The translations under genes and the position numbers were made by a program. The notes below the pieces were generated by a model. That model saw nothing but the letters and a program-made list of their open reading frames with translations, had not been told where the DNA came from and ran no database searches. From Symbiodinium natans (Eukaryota > Sar > Dinophyceae > Suessiales > Symbiodiniaceae), in contig CAJNDS010000195.1 in assembly GCA_905221605.1 (NCBI GenBank), forward strand, positions 62,501 through 102,500: a DNA stretch of 40,000 nucleotides, written 5' to 3'. Below, piece after piece: positions 1 through 11,400 of this stretch (the first letter of the stretch is position 1; every line of letters starts with the position of its first letter).

Positions 1-1283
1 CCGGGGCTCCTTGTATACTTGAGAAGGTTCATGGGCAGCTATGACCGAAAGACCCCAAGTAGGGCTACCACCAGCTACCCCCTTCCTTTTTACCCCAGGT
101 AGAACTTCGCATGAACTTCCACGCCGGCCCTAAACCCTGTGCCCTACCTCTGTTCAGGGGCTTAATGTGGGTTCAGGGCTGCATGTCCTGGTCCTCTTAC
201 CCCCCCTTCCGGGGCCGAAACCTTGTTTGCTGTAGGTGCTACACTCGTGAGCCGCGCCCATGTCCAAGGCTGACCCTCGCCGTGAACGAGGAGAACGCCA
301 CCTGCGCCTACTTTGACGAGGAGCGAGAGCACTAAGAGGCTTTCGGAGTTCTCCAATCCTTCAAGGGTCCCGAAACCCTAAAGTCTGAGGGCTCGCTACC
401 ACCACGTGAGAGCCCGAAGCCGTCCGAGCGCTCAGCGAGCGACCTAACCACGCGCCACGTGCAGCCCAGGGAAAGCTGGGCCTGCTGAACGCTTTGGCAA
501 AATGAGCACCCAGCCGTGCCGAGCCTTTGTCACACCCTAAACCCAAATAGTTTTCCGGTGCCCCCCCGGCCCCCCCCTCCCCCAGGAAGACCTAGTTGGG
601 CCTCAGGGACACAGCGGCTTTCAGAGGTGGAGCCCATGGCGGCCGCAGAGCCGCTCTCCGGCTGGGGGTGCCCACTCAAACGGCCAGTATGCAGTGTCTG
701 CCGACGTGGAGGTCAATGAACCTCCAAGCACCATTCCCGGCCCCAGGCGGTGTAAGGAGGGAAAAAGGGTTGCACCTCCGACAATCCAGTCGCCAAGGTC
801 GGCTCAACCCTAAACCCTGAGAGTTTAGGTTTAGGGTTTAGACTGCGGCTCGAATGTGGGGTATTTGGAGCAGTTTAGCTTGTAATTCTGTAGGGGTTCT
901 TGGGGTTTAGATATGTGTGAATTCCGGAGACCGCGCTACATCAAGGGGTCTTCTCAGCTCTCTCGCTTCCCCTGATCGAGATTTCCGATCTGAACGCCCA
1001 ATATGAAGCCTAGAACAGCCGGGGAGAGTCGTAGTGAGGGGTTTAAGGTTTAGGATGTACTTCGGGAGCGCTGCTAGAAAAAGCAATCGTAGCAAGAACG
1101 ACCGTCATAGTACTAGTGCTCGACATCGCAACGTCACCGGCCCGCCGGAGCAAAAGTTTGTCACCCCCTGAAGTTGAATGCGAACATTCAGAGAACCGGC
1201 TTTAGATTCCAGGAAGTTCTGTGGCCATGATTCTTTTGGGGTTCGGGGATCAGACTTCTCATTTTCATGCAGAACCGTCCGGC
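1..1283. other. Unique non-coding stretch, no recognisable gene
   Basis: Moderate-GC sequence with only short open frames on both strands, none with a recognisable domain. It holds a diverged inverted-repeat element (about 18-123), an end-like motif TGAACCTCCAAG at 717-728, a segment at about 379-503 repeated near 36660-36785, and scattered single telomere motifs (for example near 825-840). I see no gene here. Confidence 0.5.
18..123. mobile_element. Diverged member of short inverted-repeat family 1 (MITE-like)
   Basis: The left end CTTGAGAAGGTTCATGGGC resembles the CTTGGAGGTTCATGGGC end of the family-1 copy at 7155. The right end TGAACTTCCACG resembles TGAACCTCCAAG. The interior is not clearly conserved, so this is a weak assignment based on the ends. 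Confidence 0.3.
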
Positions 1284-1329
1284 CCCTAAACCGTAAACCC
1301 TAAACCCTAAACCCTAAACCCTAAACCCT
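1284..1329 (+). repeat. Telomere-like CCCTAAA array
   Basis: About six consecutive CCCTAAA-type units, the first with a CCGTAAA variant, directly upstream of the minisatellite. Confidence 0.9.
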
Positions 1330-1360
1330 CTTTTACTATGTATATTTAAACCCTAATGAC

Positions 1361-2367
1361 CTTCGTCGGCAAATGTTTTTTTTTTTCCACCCGGGGGGGG
1401 CCCTAAACCCTGACCCCCTTCGTCGGCAAATGGTTTTTTTCCACCCGGGGGGGGGCCCTAAACCCTGACCCCCTTCGTCGGCAAATGGTTTTTTTCCACC
1501 CGGGGGGGGGCCCTAAACCCTGACCCCCTTCGTCGGCAAATGGTTTTTTTCCACCCGGGGGGGGGCCCTAAACCCTGACCCCCTTCGTCGGCAAATGGTT
1601 TTTTTCCACCCGGGGGGGGCCCTAAACCCTGACCCCCTTCGTCGGCAAATGGTTTTTTTCCACCCGGGGGGGGGCCCTAAACCCTGACCCCCTTCGTCGG
1701 CAAATGGTTTTTTTCCACCCGGGGGGGCCCTAAACCCTGACCCCCTTCGTCGGCAAATGGTTTTTTTCCACCCGGGGGGGCCCTAAACCCTGACCCCCTT
1801 CGTCGGCAAATGGTTTTTTTCCACCCGGGGGGGGCCCTAAACCCTGACCCCCTTCGTCGGCAAATGGTTTTTTTCCACCCGGGGGGGGCCCTAAACCCTG
1901 ACCCCCTTCGTCGGCAAATGGTTTTTTTCCACCCGGGGGGGGCCCTAAACCCTGACCCCCTTCGGCAAATCGGCAAATGTTTTTTTTCCACCCGGGGGGG
2001 GCTCTAAACCCTGACCCCCTTCGTCGGCAAATGGTTTTTTCCACCCGGGGGGGCCCTAAACCCTGACCCCCTTCGTCGGCAAATGGTTTTTTTCCACCCG
2101 GGGGTGGCCCTAAACCCTGACCCCCTTCGTCGGCAAACGGTTTTTTTTCACCCGGGGGTGGCCCTAAACCCTGACCCCCTTCGTCGGCAAATGGTTTTTT
2201 TCCAAGGGGGGGGGGCCCTAAACCCTGACCCCCTTCGTCGGCAAATGGTTTTTTTCCACCCGGGGGGGGCCCTAAACCCTGACCACCTTCGTCGGCAAAT
2301 GGTTTTTTTCCACCCGGGGGGGCCCTAAACCCTGACCCCCTTCGTCGGCAAATGGTTTTTTCCTTTT
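1361..2367. repeat. Minisatellite, about 19 copies of a 54-57 bp unit
   Basis: Each unit contains CTTCGTCGGCAAATGG, a T-run, CCACCC, a G-run, then CCCTAAACCCTGACCCC. I count about 19 occurrences of the TTCGTCGGCAAA core. Units differ mainly in T-run and G-run length. One unit near 1961-1990 has a duplicated CGGCAAAT, and one near 2200 has AAGG in place of CACCC. The telomere heptamer is part of the unit, so the array probably grew from a unit that included a telomere-repeat junction. Long open frames on both strands are by-products of the repeat. Confidence 0.95.
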
Positions 2368-2876
2368 TGGGCATAGGGTTTAGGGCTCTTAGGGCTTGGG
2401 GCATAGGGTTTAGGGCCTCAGGGCCCTGAGAGTTTCGGATTCAAGTTCGGTGAAGAGTTTTTTCAAGGTTTTTCAGAGTTTTTCAGGGTTTTTAACCTTC
2501 AATTCTGATGAGGGGGACCCCATGATCGGCCCGGGCCCCGATTTTTTAGTACTGAAATCGACGGTTCTGGGTGGGCTCTCGTTTTCTGGATTTTTGACCA
2601 AAACCGAGCCTTCACCGATCGGGGCTTCTAAACCGTAGGGTTTAGGGCCCTAAGAGCATAAAGGGCTTATTTCGGGCCTTAGATTAGATTTCGGGTTTTG
2701 GGTCCGTTAAAAATTAAATATTTTGGACCAATTGGACTTTGAGCTTTAAGCCTACCGGGAAAGTATTGAGTGAACTTTATATTTTCTCAATGTTATGGGT
2801 TTCTTGGGTGGGTGGGAATTTTTTTCCAACGCTTGACAAGCTGCTTGACTAGTGAATGCTCGGACTTGAGATGCTG
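2368..2876. other. Unique non-coding stretch
   Basis: Begins with degenerate TTTAGGG-like words (2385-2440) and a short GTTTTTCAG-type repeat (2455-2495), then AT-richer unique sequence. No gene, RNA or inverted repeat recognised. Confidence 0.5.
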
Positions 2877-2943
2877 AACCCTAAACCCTAAACCCTAAAC
2901 CCTAAACCCTAAACCCTAAACCCTAAACCCTAAACCCTAAACC

Positions 2944-2982
<39 letters not shown>

Positions 2983-3038
2983 ACCCTAAACCTTAAACCC
3001 TAAACCCTAAACCCTAAACCCTAAACCCTAAACCCTAA
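2877..3038 (+). repeat. Telomere-like array with a homogeneous CCCTCAA block
   Basis: CCCTAAA units, then a run of six CCCTCAA variants at about 2944-2985, then CCCTAAA again. Clustering of one variant implies local amplification after the array formed. Confidence 0.92.
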
Positions 3039-3881
3039 CGCAAGAGCAGCCAGCGACAGGAGACACTGACCTGGTCCACTGAAGGCGTGGAGACCGTTGG
3101 CACCTCCTCGGGGCAGGCTTGGGCCCATAGCTGTTTAGGGTTTAGGGTTTAGGGTCTAGGGTTGCCTGTTTCTGCACGGTTGTTTGTGAAGGAACAGTAG
3201 AGCACCAGGTCTGCAAGATGAAACAGAAGGCTTGAGTCTTCAAGCCTGCTGCCCCATACCACTATTGCGATTGCGCGCACGCGATCTTAAACCCAAGCGA
3301 ATATGGGGGTTTCCGAAAGTAGGGGTGCCTTGTTGGGGTCCTTATGAGAAGGGATTCCGACTATTTGGGGCCTTTATTGGGGGTCCCTTATTGTCGGCAA
3401 GCCCCCATTGAGGAGGATGTTCACCCATACAGGGGTTTCCGAAAATTGGGTGTATCTTTCTTGGAGTCCCAAGAATAAGGATTCTACTCTTTTGGGGTGT
3501 GTAAGGGGTACCCCTATTGGGGAATCGTCCGTATTGGAAGTATAAGTACGTACCCACACCAGGCACTGTTATGCATCGCCGTCAGCGTCGCAGGGAATTA
3601 CCAGAACAAATACCTTATTATACATATTGCCATCTTCTCAGGCAACAACGGCGTACATCTGAAGAGAAGGAACAATCCCAGAAAAATCATGCGCAGCCAG
3701 AAGCGTTTGGGACAGTGTTCGGGTTTCCGTGTGCAATCCATTCCGTGGCAGCAACTTGATCGATACCAACATGTTGCTTTCAACAACAATGTGGCCAGTC
3801 GCAGGTCATCTGCCGCACCTCACACTTGTCCATTTTCGGAGGACCGGCAAATCTCAAAGTTGTACATAGCACTTGTTCAGA
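3039..3881. other. Unique stretch with family-2 repeat pieces; no supported gene
   Basis: A short TTTAGGG tract lies near 3134-3162. From 3301 there is ATATGGGGGTTTCCGAAA, the end motif of inverted-repeat family 2, repeated imperfectly near 3430 (GGGGTTTCCGAAAATTGGG). Overlapping open frames of up to 134 codons occur at about 3497-3901, but none shows a recognisable domain, so I do not call a gene. Confidence 0.45.
3301..3520. mobile_element. Family-2 short repeat, nested or tandem partial copies
   Basis: The family-2 left end ATATGGGGGTTT (3301-3312) is followed by GGGGTCCTTATGA, also seen in the copy at 4283-4415. A second start-like motif lies near 3433. No clean right end was found, so this appears to be two partial or nested copies. 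Confidence 0.4.
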
Positions 3882-4242
3882 GTTTAGGGTGTAGGGTTTA
3901 GGGTTTTGGGGTTTGGGGTTTAGGGTTTAGGGTTTAGGGTGAGGGTTAACGACTTAGGTGTGGCAGCTGTGGCCACACGGGAGAACAGCCAAAGCTAGGA
4001 CCTAAACCCTAAACCCTAAGCCCTAAACCCTCAACCCTAGACCCTAAACCCTAAACCCTAAACCTTAAACCCTAAACCCTAAACCCCTAGGTTTTCCGTC
4101 AGAGGGTCGAAGTTTTGCCAACCCCCCTTGGCTCTAAGCCCTCAAACCCAAAAACCCGAAAACCTAAAGCTTAAGCCCTAAGCCCTAAGCCCTAAACCCT
4201 AAACCCTAAACCCTAAGCCCTAAACCCTAAACCCTAAACCCC
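3882..4242. repeat. Cluster of telomere-like arrays in both orientations
   Basis: TTTAGGG-orientation repeats at 3882-3946, then about 50 bp of unique sequence, then CCCTAAA-orientation repeats at 4000-4087 and 4170-4242 with AAGCCCT, CTCAACC and CTAGACC variants. The two facing orientations are separated only by short unique sequence. Confidence 0.88.
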
Positions 4243-4282
4243 AGCATTCACATCCGAAGGGCCGCTTCTAGACGCACTTCCC

Positions 4283-4415
4283 ATATGGGGGTTTCGGGTT
4301 TAGGGTTTAGGGTTTAGGGTTTAGGGGTTTCCGAAAATTAGGGGTACCTTTTGGGGTCCTTATGATAAGGGTGTTGTTTTTAGGAGTCCCCTATTTGCGT
4401 AAACTCCCACATATA
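4283..4415. mobile_element. Family-2 short inverted-repeat element carrying a telomere-repeat insert
   Basis: The left end ATATGGGGGTTT is followed at once by four TTTAGGG units, then GGGGTTTCCGAAAATTAGGGGTACC. The right end AAACTCCCACATATA is an imperfect complement of the left end. Telomere repeat seems to have been inserted into, or expanded inside, the element. Confidence 0.5.
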
Positions 4416-4446
4416 CCCTATCAGAACCTGAGTCCCGCAGCTGAAA

Positions 4447-4533
4447 TTAGGGTTTAGGGTTTACGGTTTAGGGTTTAGGGTTTAGGGCTTAGGGTTTAGG
4501 GTTTAGGGTTTAGGCTTAAGGCTTAGGGTTTAT
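4447..4533 (-). repeat. Telomere-like TTTAGGG array
   Basis: About eleven TTTAGGG-type units with TTTACGG and CTTAGGG variants. Confidence 0.88.
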
Positions 4534-5313
4534 CTGAGGTTCAGGGTCGGTTCTCTACATTGCACTCTATTCGGGGGGAGCCCGTCTTATTTTTGTTGTT
4601 GCGACCTCGAGCGACAGCGGCATCAGATAGCCGTGCCGCCGAGTGCTAAAGCAAAAACAAGGGTGTGTTGCACTCTTTGCCGCCCAGAATCATGTTCGGT
4701 TTCAGGATGCATCGCGGATGGCGAGCAACATGGAAACGTAGGATTGATGAATGTAAGACGTGAGGGGAGCAACAAAGCGGTGGAGGGCAGCATAAAGGCG
4801 GAGGAGGGCACAAAAAGGTGCAGGAAGACACCAAAAAGACGCACCGGAAGATGAGGAAGTGAAGCAAGAAACTGACTTGAAAACTTCGCAAGCAACTTGA
4901 GTGAGTAGTTTTTGTATTAATATCGACAGAGACAGCAAACAATGCACCTGCACTTCAGCGACATCCGAAATTGCAACGCGCCCCGCAGCAACAACAAAAC
5001 AACACACTCTTACCAAATTTGGGGTGCCGTAATTAGAGAACCCATCTTTTGCAGCATACTCTCGTATGCTACGGATTGTAGTGGATAATGGATCTTGAGC
5101 CTGTGCCTATTGCTGCAACCTTGCGCTTGAAATTAGTCCTCCTGCCCCTAAACCCTAAACTCTAAACATAGTCTATCAGAGACTTGGGGGGGGGGAGGTG
5201 TTGATACCAGGGTGACGGATTCGTACGTCACTCTCAAAGTGAAGTGCAATATTTCATAAACGTCCGAGATTCCTTAAACCCTACGGCCTAGAACTCTGGT
5301 GGTTTGGGGTTGG
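4534..5313. other. Unique non-coding stretch
   Basis: Overlapping short frames on both strands (for example 4623-5016 minus and 4633-4854 plus) show no recognisable domain or convincing composition. I see no RNA gene or repeat other than single telomere motifs near 5150. Confidence 0.4.
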
Positions 5314-5842
5314 CGGTTTAGGGTTGAGGGTTGAGGGTTGAGGGTTTAGGGTGTAGGGTGTAGGGTGTAGGGTTTAGGGTTTAGGGTTTAGGCTGGTACC
5401 CTAGACCCCACACCCCTCGAATGCCAAACTCTGCACGGCGCCCAGAGGAATTCTGGAGTTCATCCTCGCTGATGTGGCCAAGGCGTGGGAACAAGCAAAC
5501 CCCATCCCCTAAACCCTAAACCCTAAACCCGAATCCCTAAACTGTATGGGGTTGAGTTTGGGCTTTATGTATTCTGATGGCTCAGCTTCGGGCCCCTGAG
5601 GTTGGAAACCCCCTGAGCCCCCAGGAGTGAAAACCGCGCAAACCCCACAGCCCTCAGACTCAAGGCCGCAACAACCTACAGCCTGAGGTTTAGGGTTTAG
5701 GGTTTAGGGTTTAGGGTTTAGGGTTTAGGGTTTAGGGTTTAGGGTTTGGGGTTAAGGTTTTGGGGTTTATGGTTTGGGGTTTAGGGTTTGGGGTTTAGGG
5801 TTTGGGGTTTAGGGTTTGGGGTTTAGGGTTTGGGGTTTAGGG
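5314..5842 (-). repeat. TTTAGGG-type arrays separated by unique sequence
   Basis: Array at 5314-5392 with GTTGAGG and GTGTAGG variants, about 300 bp of unique sequence that includes a short CCCTAAA tract near 5508-5530, then a second array at 5689-5842. That array ends in alternating TTTGGGG and TTTAGGG units, giving a 14-bp higher-order period. Confidence 0.88.
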
Positions 5843-6070
5843 GCCAGGGACGTCGTGTGCTCCTGCCCTGGACATGGTCACCTTGCTCAGGTCTTGAAGT
5901 GCAGCAGTGCCGGAGACCTCCTAAGCGCACAAGGACCGGGCTTAGGGTTTGGTGTTTCAAGGGTTCTGTGTTCTACAGCTTCATATTCAGGTTTTTGAGT
6001 CTGCGTTAGAATGTGTGTATGTGTGTGCTTTTGGGTGGACCTGGTACCAGCAAGAAAGACATTACTTCAT

Positions 6071-6295
6071 ACACACACACACACACATATATATATATAT
6101 TCATTATATACATATACATATATACACATGAATATATACATGCATATATATATATATGTATATGTATATATGTATATTTTGTATTTCTATTTATAGTTAT
6201 ATTTATATTAATATCTATACCTATATTTATATCTATATTTATATTTATGTTTATATTTATATTGATATTTATGTTTATATGTATATTTATATTCT
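6071..6295. repeat. CA/TA microsatellite and degenerate TTTATA repeat
   Basis: (CA)n passes into (TA)n at 6073-6105, followed by TATACA-type and degenerate TTTATA/TTTATG hexamers to about 6290. A similar CA-to-TA transition lies at 32785-32860. Open frames here are low-complexity by-products. Confidence 0.9.
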
Positions 6296-6453
6296 TCGTA
6301 TGTTACAACATATACGCTACAACCCCTAAACTCTAAACCCCAGGGGTGGCCCTTTGGAGGTGTCAGCAAGCTGGCCGAACTCCAGTGGCTTGCCTATGGC
6401 ACCTCCGTTGTCGTCTTCGCACCCTGGCTTTTCTAGGACGGGCACGGCTGGTG

Positions 6454-7016
6454 TTGAGGGTTTATGGTTTAGGGTTTAGGGTTTAGGGTTAGGGTTTAGG
6501 GTTTAGGGCGCTATACCACAGTATACTAGCATGTGCTACGGTGCGAGAGTGTTTTGGTGTGGGCAAGTGTGGAGTATTGTATGACGTGCTGTAGTCGAAA
6601 GAAGTTTTCCTACTCTTAGACTAATTTGTTTCGAGGTTGCCGCAGTGTTGTTGGTTCAAGTATCAGAAGCCGCAGAGAAGATTAGATGCATCAGAGCCGA
6701 GATGTGTACCGTGGACTTAGGTCTCATAGCTTTAGGGTATCCCTAAACCCTAAACCCTAAACCCACACTCTAAGTCCTAAACCTTCACCCCTAAACCCTA
6801 AACCCTAAATCCTAAACCTTCAACACCAAACCCTAAACCCTAAGCCCTAAACCCATAGGGTTCAGGCCCTGTAGGTTTGTTTCAGGCTTATGGTAGTGGA
6901 CGTAAACCATGGCCAGATATGTAGCTCTTCCCTCCTTACCACTCCAGCTTGAATAGCCCATGAAGATTTCCCTAAACCCTAAACCCTACACCATAAACCC
7001 TAAACCCTAAACCCTG
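6454..7016. repeat. Telomere-like arrays around short unique blocks
   Basis: TTTAGGG units at 6454-6508, unique sequence to about 6737, CCCTAAA units with variants at 6741-6854, unique sequence, then CCCTAAA units at 6970-7016. Orientation flips between blocks. Confidence 0.85.
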
Positions 7017-7769
7017 TTAGGCAATTCTAAGCTTTCGTGATTCGGGGCTTTGGGGTTAGGGTTTTTGAAAATGAGGGGCCGGGGGTTTTTGGGGTTCCTA
7101 CGGTTCAGCGCGTCGGGGCTTTAGCCCCCAACGAGGAAAGTTCCACGCATCCTCCTTGGAGGTTCATGGGCACTTTTGACCCCAGCCATAACTGTACTCA
7201 TAACCTACTTAGGGGACGTAGGGGCTTACAAGCGCAGTTATAATTGGGGTTATAAGAACCCGTGAACCTCCAAGTATACATTTACCCTACCCCCTCCCAA
7301 ATCCTAAACGCTAGGACTGCGAAGAATGAGCCTCCAAGAATGAGGTGTCTCTCTTCATCTTCTCATTGGCGTTCTGCTTTGCGGTTCGGCTGGACACCAA
7401 GGTGGGGTTTGCCAGCCTTTCGTTGAACTGATGTAATGTGCCACCTGGTACAGGTCCCAAAATGCAGGAGGCTCCAGCTTTTGCATCAGCCCCCATAGCG
7501 GCCATAGCGCATCTAGGATGTTGGGCGCTTGACATTCCTCAAGCCGGCTTCTGCGGAATTCGGAACGGTCTTGGGGACGCGTGACGTGACTGCGCGCCTT
7601 AGTTTAGGGTCGCGTAGGGACCAATTGTGTTGGGTTTTGGGGTTTAGTGGTGTAGGGTTTAGGATGTAGGCTTTGAGATGTTAAGTCAGGCAGTGGGCTC
7701 CACGGTCCTTCAAGAGACTGGAATCTTGCCGCAGCACCCTGAGTGGCAACGACGGTTTAGGACCCTAAA
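7017..7769. other. Unique flank of LTR element copy 1, no recognisable gene
   Basis: Contains a family-1 inverted-repeat element (7155-7274) and short open frames (for example 7311-7535 minus) without recognisable domains. It ends in one or two telomere units that carry the target duplication of copy 1. Confidence 0.45.
7155..7274. mobile_element. Family-1 short inverted-repeat element (MITE-like)
   Basis: Perfect 12-bp terminal inverted repeats, CTTGGAGGTTCA and TGAACCTCCAAG, bound 120 bp. The interior has AACTGTAC, TCATAACC and AGGGGCTTACA, shared loosely with the copies at 17536 and 33806. The right end is followed by TA but the left end is not preceded by TA. There is no coding capacity. 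The end structure is typical of non-autonomous DNA transposons. Confidence 0.65.
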
Positions 7770-7774
7770 CCCTA
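7770..7774. repeat. Target site duplication CCCTA, left, copy 1
   Basis: CCCTA abuts the outer edge of the left LTR and is repeated at 16600-16604 after the right LTR. It is part of a telomere-type unit. Confidence 0.8.
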
Positions 7775-8061
7775 TACGGGGGGACAACCAAGGAAGGAAA
7801 TCAACTCCCCTAATCGCCCTGAACTTATATTTCCCAGATCGAACCAAGAAACAAACAAGAACACGGATAAGAGCAACCCAGGGGGGAAGGAAAGGGGGAA
7901 GGAATCCACACCCTTACCAAACCCTAAGAACCCAGGCACTACTTTTTGAACTTGTGGCTTTCTGTTCAAGCCCATCTTGAGCCAAACATGATTTCCGGGT
8001 TCATTAACCCTTCCAACTCTCAACACTAACTCTTTTCTACAATACCAATTGCAGCTCCGCA
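7775..8061 (-). repeat. 3' LTR of copy 1
   Basis: 287 bp, on the element strand beginning TGCGGAGCTGC and ending CCCCCCGTA, so TG...TA rather than the usual TG...CA. It is identical to the 5' LTR except for an extra 12 bp (an AGGGGGAAGGAA-type duplication near 7890). On the element strand it contains TTTGGCTCAAG at 7976-7986. Confidence 0.92.
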
Positions 8062-8070
8062 CTCCCCCTG
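8062..8070 (-). promoter_or_regulatory. Polypurine tract of copy 1
   Basis: The element strand reads CAGGGGGAG immediately before TGCGG of the 3' LTR. This is the usual place and composition of the plus-strand primer of LTR retroelements. The same tract lies at 23702-23710 in copy 2. Confidence 0.8.
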
Positions 8071-8431
8071 TCCTAGGATTTCCTAGGACACATTGGAGAT
8101 GCAGATCTTTTGGCCAAAAACTGCCATTAAGGCAGCAGCCAGCTGCTTGAAATGCATGTTGTGGTTTAACGTCTTCCAGGACGGAATTATAGCACATTGG
8201 CTAACCTACTACCCATAGAGAATCTCTTTTCACCATGATCCTCTCATCACTGAAGACTCCTTGGCCTTCTTCACCACAAACCGTGGTCTTCGCTACGCGA
8301 AAAGCTACTGACTTCTACTATCAGGGATTTCCATACCCTTAATAGTAACCACCACCTTGTCAGCACATTGGCTGTTCCAGCGCACCTGTCTCCAGAAAGA
8401 GAAAAACCATCCCTTCATCTATACCATCCAA
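8070..8431 (-). other. 3' untranslated region of copy 1 with conserved hairpins
   Basis: About 360 nt between the ORF stop and the purine tract, well conserved in copy 2. It holds three inverted repeats: GTCCTAGGA-TT-TCCTAGGAC at 8070-8089, AGCAGC-CA-GCTGCT at 8134-8147 and TTCGC-TAC-GCGAA at 8289-8301. Conservation in non-coding sequence suggests a structural RNA role, such as packaging or a 3' end signal. That role is inference. Confidence 0.6.
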
Positions 8432-11400
8432 TCACTTCTTTTTCCGATTGTTGGCAATCTTGAGGTGAAGTTGCAGCAGAATATACTCCAGGTCCGAAAC
8501 TGTAAGAACAGGATCCTGTACGCCCCTTTGAATTGAGGATACCAATCCTTCTCTCTTTGCGTCCTCAATCGCCTGGCAAGATTGACCCAGCTCTGCATTC
8601 GCAGTGGCAGACCCTGGTGCATCCGCATCAGATGGACGATCCTTTTCCTCAGGATCTTGCACCATTACCACCTCTTCTTTTTTGGGACTCTGACTTTTCT
8701 CCCTCTTCTTTGTCTTTCCACCAGCATTTGACTTTGTGCGCGTCTTCGAGGATTTTTCCACTGCAGAAGCCACCACATTGGATGTTGATCCACCCTTCTC
8801 AATGATCGTCGGCATCTTCTTCGGCTTTGGAACCATGAGAGTGTAAGGATCTTCGATAGCTGCAGCTTTCCTCTTCTTTTCTACCTTTTTCTTCTCTTCT
8901 TCAACGGCAACCTCCGTCTCCGAAGTCTCAACCACTCCTTTTTCGGCAGGAATATCCTTGCTGGACTCCCTTTCTAGGGACCTCTTTTTACCTCTTTTGG
9001 AATCCTTTTCCTCTCCCAAATTGGCTCGCTCATACCATATCCTCAGGTCATTGACCCATTCTTCCACCTCCGCGAGCGAAACCTCATACGACTTCACCAC
9101 TTCGAGAAGTTCCAGCACGGTCAACATTTCAGTGGTCCACGAAACCCATTCTTGATCCATTTGGTCAGCATCTCCAGTGAACTTCAGGAGTTTGAACAAT
9201 GGGTCCGCCTCTGCTCGAGCCAAATCTGGCTTGCCACCGGACAGAAATGAAATCGCCTCCATCAACAGTTCCGTCATCTTGGTCTCTTCGTCATAAACCA
9301 TAAAATCCTCCTCATCATCATCGAACTGTTCAGGAGAGATCTCCTTTTCTCCACCATTTGCACCAGACTTTCTCCTTGGACCATCCCTTGGGGGCGTCCT
9401 TGGAGACCTTGGCCTCTGTTCTTCCAGCGGAACACCATGCTCGAAGACACACCTGTCACCAAACCGACACTTCCCAGACCGAGCAAACTGGACGCACCTC
9501 ACACCAGTTGCATCATGCGAGAACCCACAATCCTTTCCAGCGAAACATTCTCTCCCTGCCACATAGTATTTACACCAATACGAATGTAGCACCACGTCAT
9601 CTTCGGAATGGATGAATTTGCAGTCGTCACCAAATTTGCAGCGATCTTTCCCCTTGCCGAACCAATAGCAGAAGCCCTTCTTCCTCTTCTCCAAGCGCTC
9701 TGCCTCATACCGGTCCATAGGGCGATTGTGCTCTACATGAACATTGCCATGTACCTGGGGACTGCTCCCTTCACCCGACGTGCTATCAGTATTTGGTGCT
9801 TGGAGTACAGCTGGAAAACCTGGCCTTGGTCCTACCACCTTCATGATTGGTTTTCCGCCAACTCCTGAGCCATGCTGAGACGATCCAAAAACATTGAACA
9901 TCTTCGTGAAGGCCTTTCTAGTGCCAATCTTCTGCACCCTTTTGATTGGACGTTTCATTGCTCCAACCTTGCATCCAGATGCGTTCAAACGACACAACCT
10001 CCTATAACCAACTCTATGTCCCTTCTTCCAAAGAGCCATAAGAATTTTAGAGGCAGTAACATTCTCCACCTCTACCTTTTCCAATGGTCCCTCACTTCCC
10101 GGAACAAACCCATCCATATCTGAAGACCTTTTCATCTTTTTTGACACCACTTCGTCGAGGTAGTCTTCCGAGATCCAGGGTAAGTTCCCCTTAGAGGAAG
10201 GATTGTCATCATTGTTTGGTCCTTCACCAGGATACCCTTTTGTGCTGTCAAAGATCTTACCAGTAGTGCGGTCCTGCATAGAGAAATTCGAAGCCACGCG
10301 GGAGTACACTGACCACAAGAAAATCCTTGTGTCCGCCAGTCTTGATGACCCACTGGATGTCTCCTCTTCCGGAGAAACTTCTGGCGCTTTGCCATCCCCT
10401 CCAGTGTCACCACTTGTCTCACCTCCAGCATCTTCAATGGGAATAAGGGATTCATTGTTCCCTTGATCAAGCACCGCATCCTCTGGTCCAAGAACTTCCA
10501 GCACCGCTGTCGAAGGATCCACCTCTTCATCAGCATCGTCGTCCATCCTTCTCCAGAGAGCCTCCAATTGGTCCGCACAAGTCGCCGCTTGAAGGAACTC
10601 CATCAACCGGGCCCTCCCGCGCTGCCAGAGAAATTCCGAAACCATCACCGACCCTTGGGCTCCAAGATTCAGGAATGGGTGAACCATTTTGGCTACCCTC
10701 GCCATAAGTTCAATGTGAACTTCCATGCCTGGACTGCGGCTCCAATCATAGGCAATTGCCTCCATAGCAGTTCCAAACTTGTCAGTATTCTTGAATTCCC
10801 CTTCCAGACCAGGAGACAACAAGGCACCCATCACCGAAAGAGGATAATTCCCCACCGCCGGCAAGCACGGGTTGTCATGGAACGAATGATGCAGGTCACT
10901 ATAATGTCCTTGATCTCTCCTTTGAAAAAGGAGTGCTCCAGTCCCTAGCTGGGCATTCATATCATCCACTTGAACCATTTCAGCACATATCCTCTGTGCC
11001 ATGTACGCCATTGCTGGCCAGACCGAACGATCGGTAAGACCGCGACGCATAACCCAATCAGTTGTTGGCGACTGAATCAGCGTCCTTGGATCATACACCA
11101 GAACTACCATCGCACCGTCACCCATTGACTGATCAGCATCGTCCTCCAGTGCCAGGTTCTCATCCTGTTCGCTTGCACCCTCGGATGACATGCTAATAAC
11201 CAAATTTCGATCCATCTTATTGGACCCTTTTTGGCAGTCTCTTTGCCCCACCGGCAACTTGCCAACTGCAACCTTCCAATAAATCCGAGTCAGAAGGCCT
11301 TTAACCAGCAATTGCTGAAGGTCATTCCTCACCGGACAACCATCCAATATCTTCGCACCATCACCACGGAGTTCATTGCTCCCACCTTCTCCTTCTTTTT

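Noticed and set aside
1677-2404. Minus-strand frames of 104 and 224 codons with a repeated FADEGGQGLGPP peptide
   Set aside because: They follow the minisatellite exactly; variable T-run and G-run lengths change the frame from unit to unit and no domain is present.
3497-3901. 134-codon plus frame
   Set aside because: Overlaps another frame of similar length, has no recognisable domain, and its edges run into a family-2 repeat and a telomere array.
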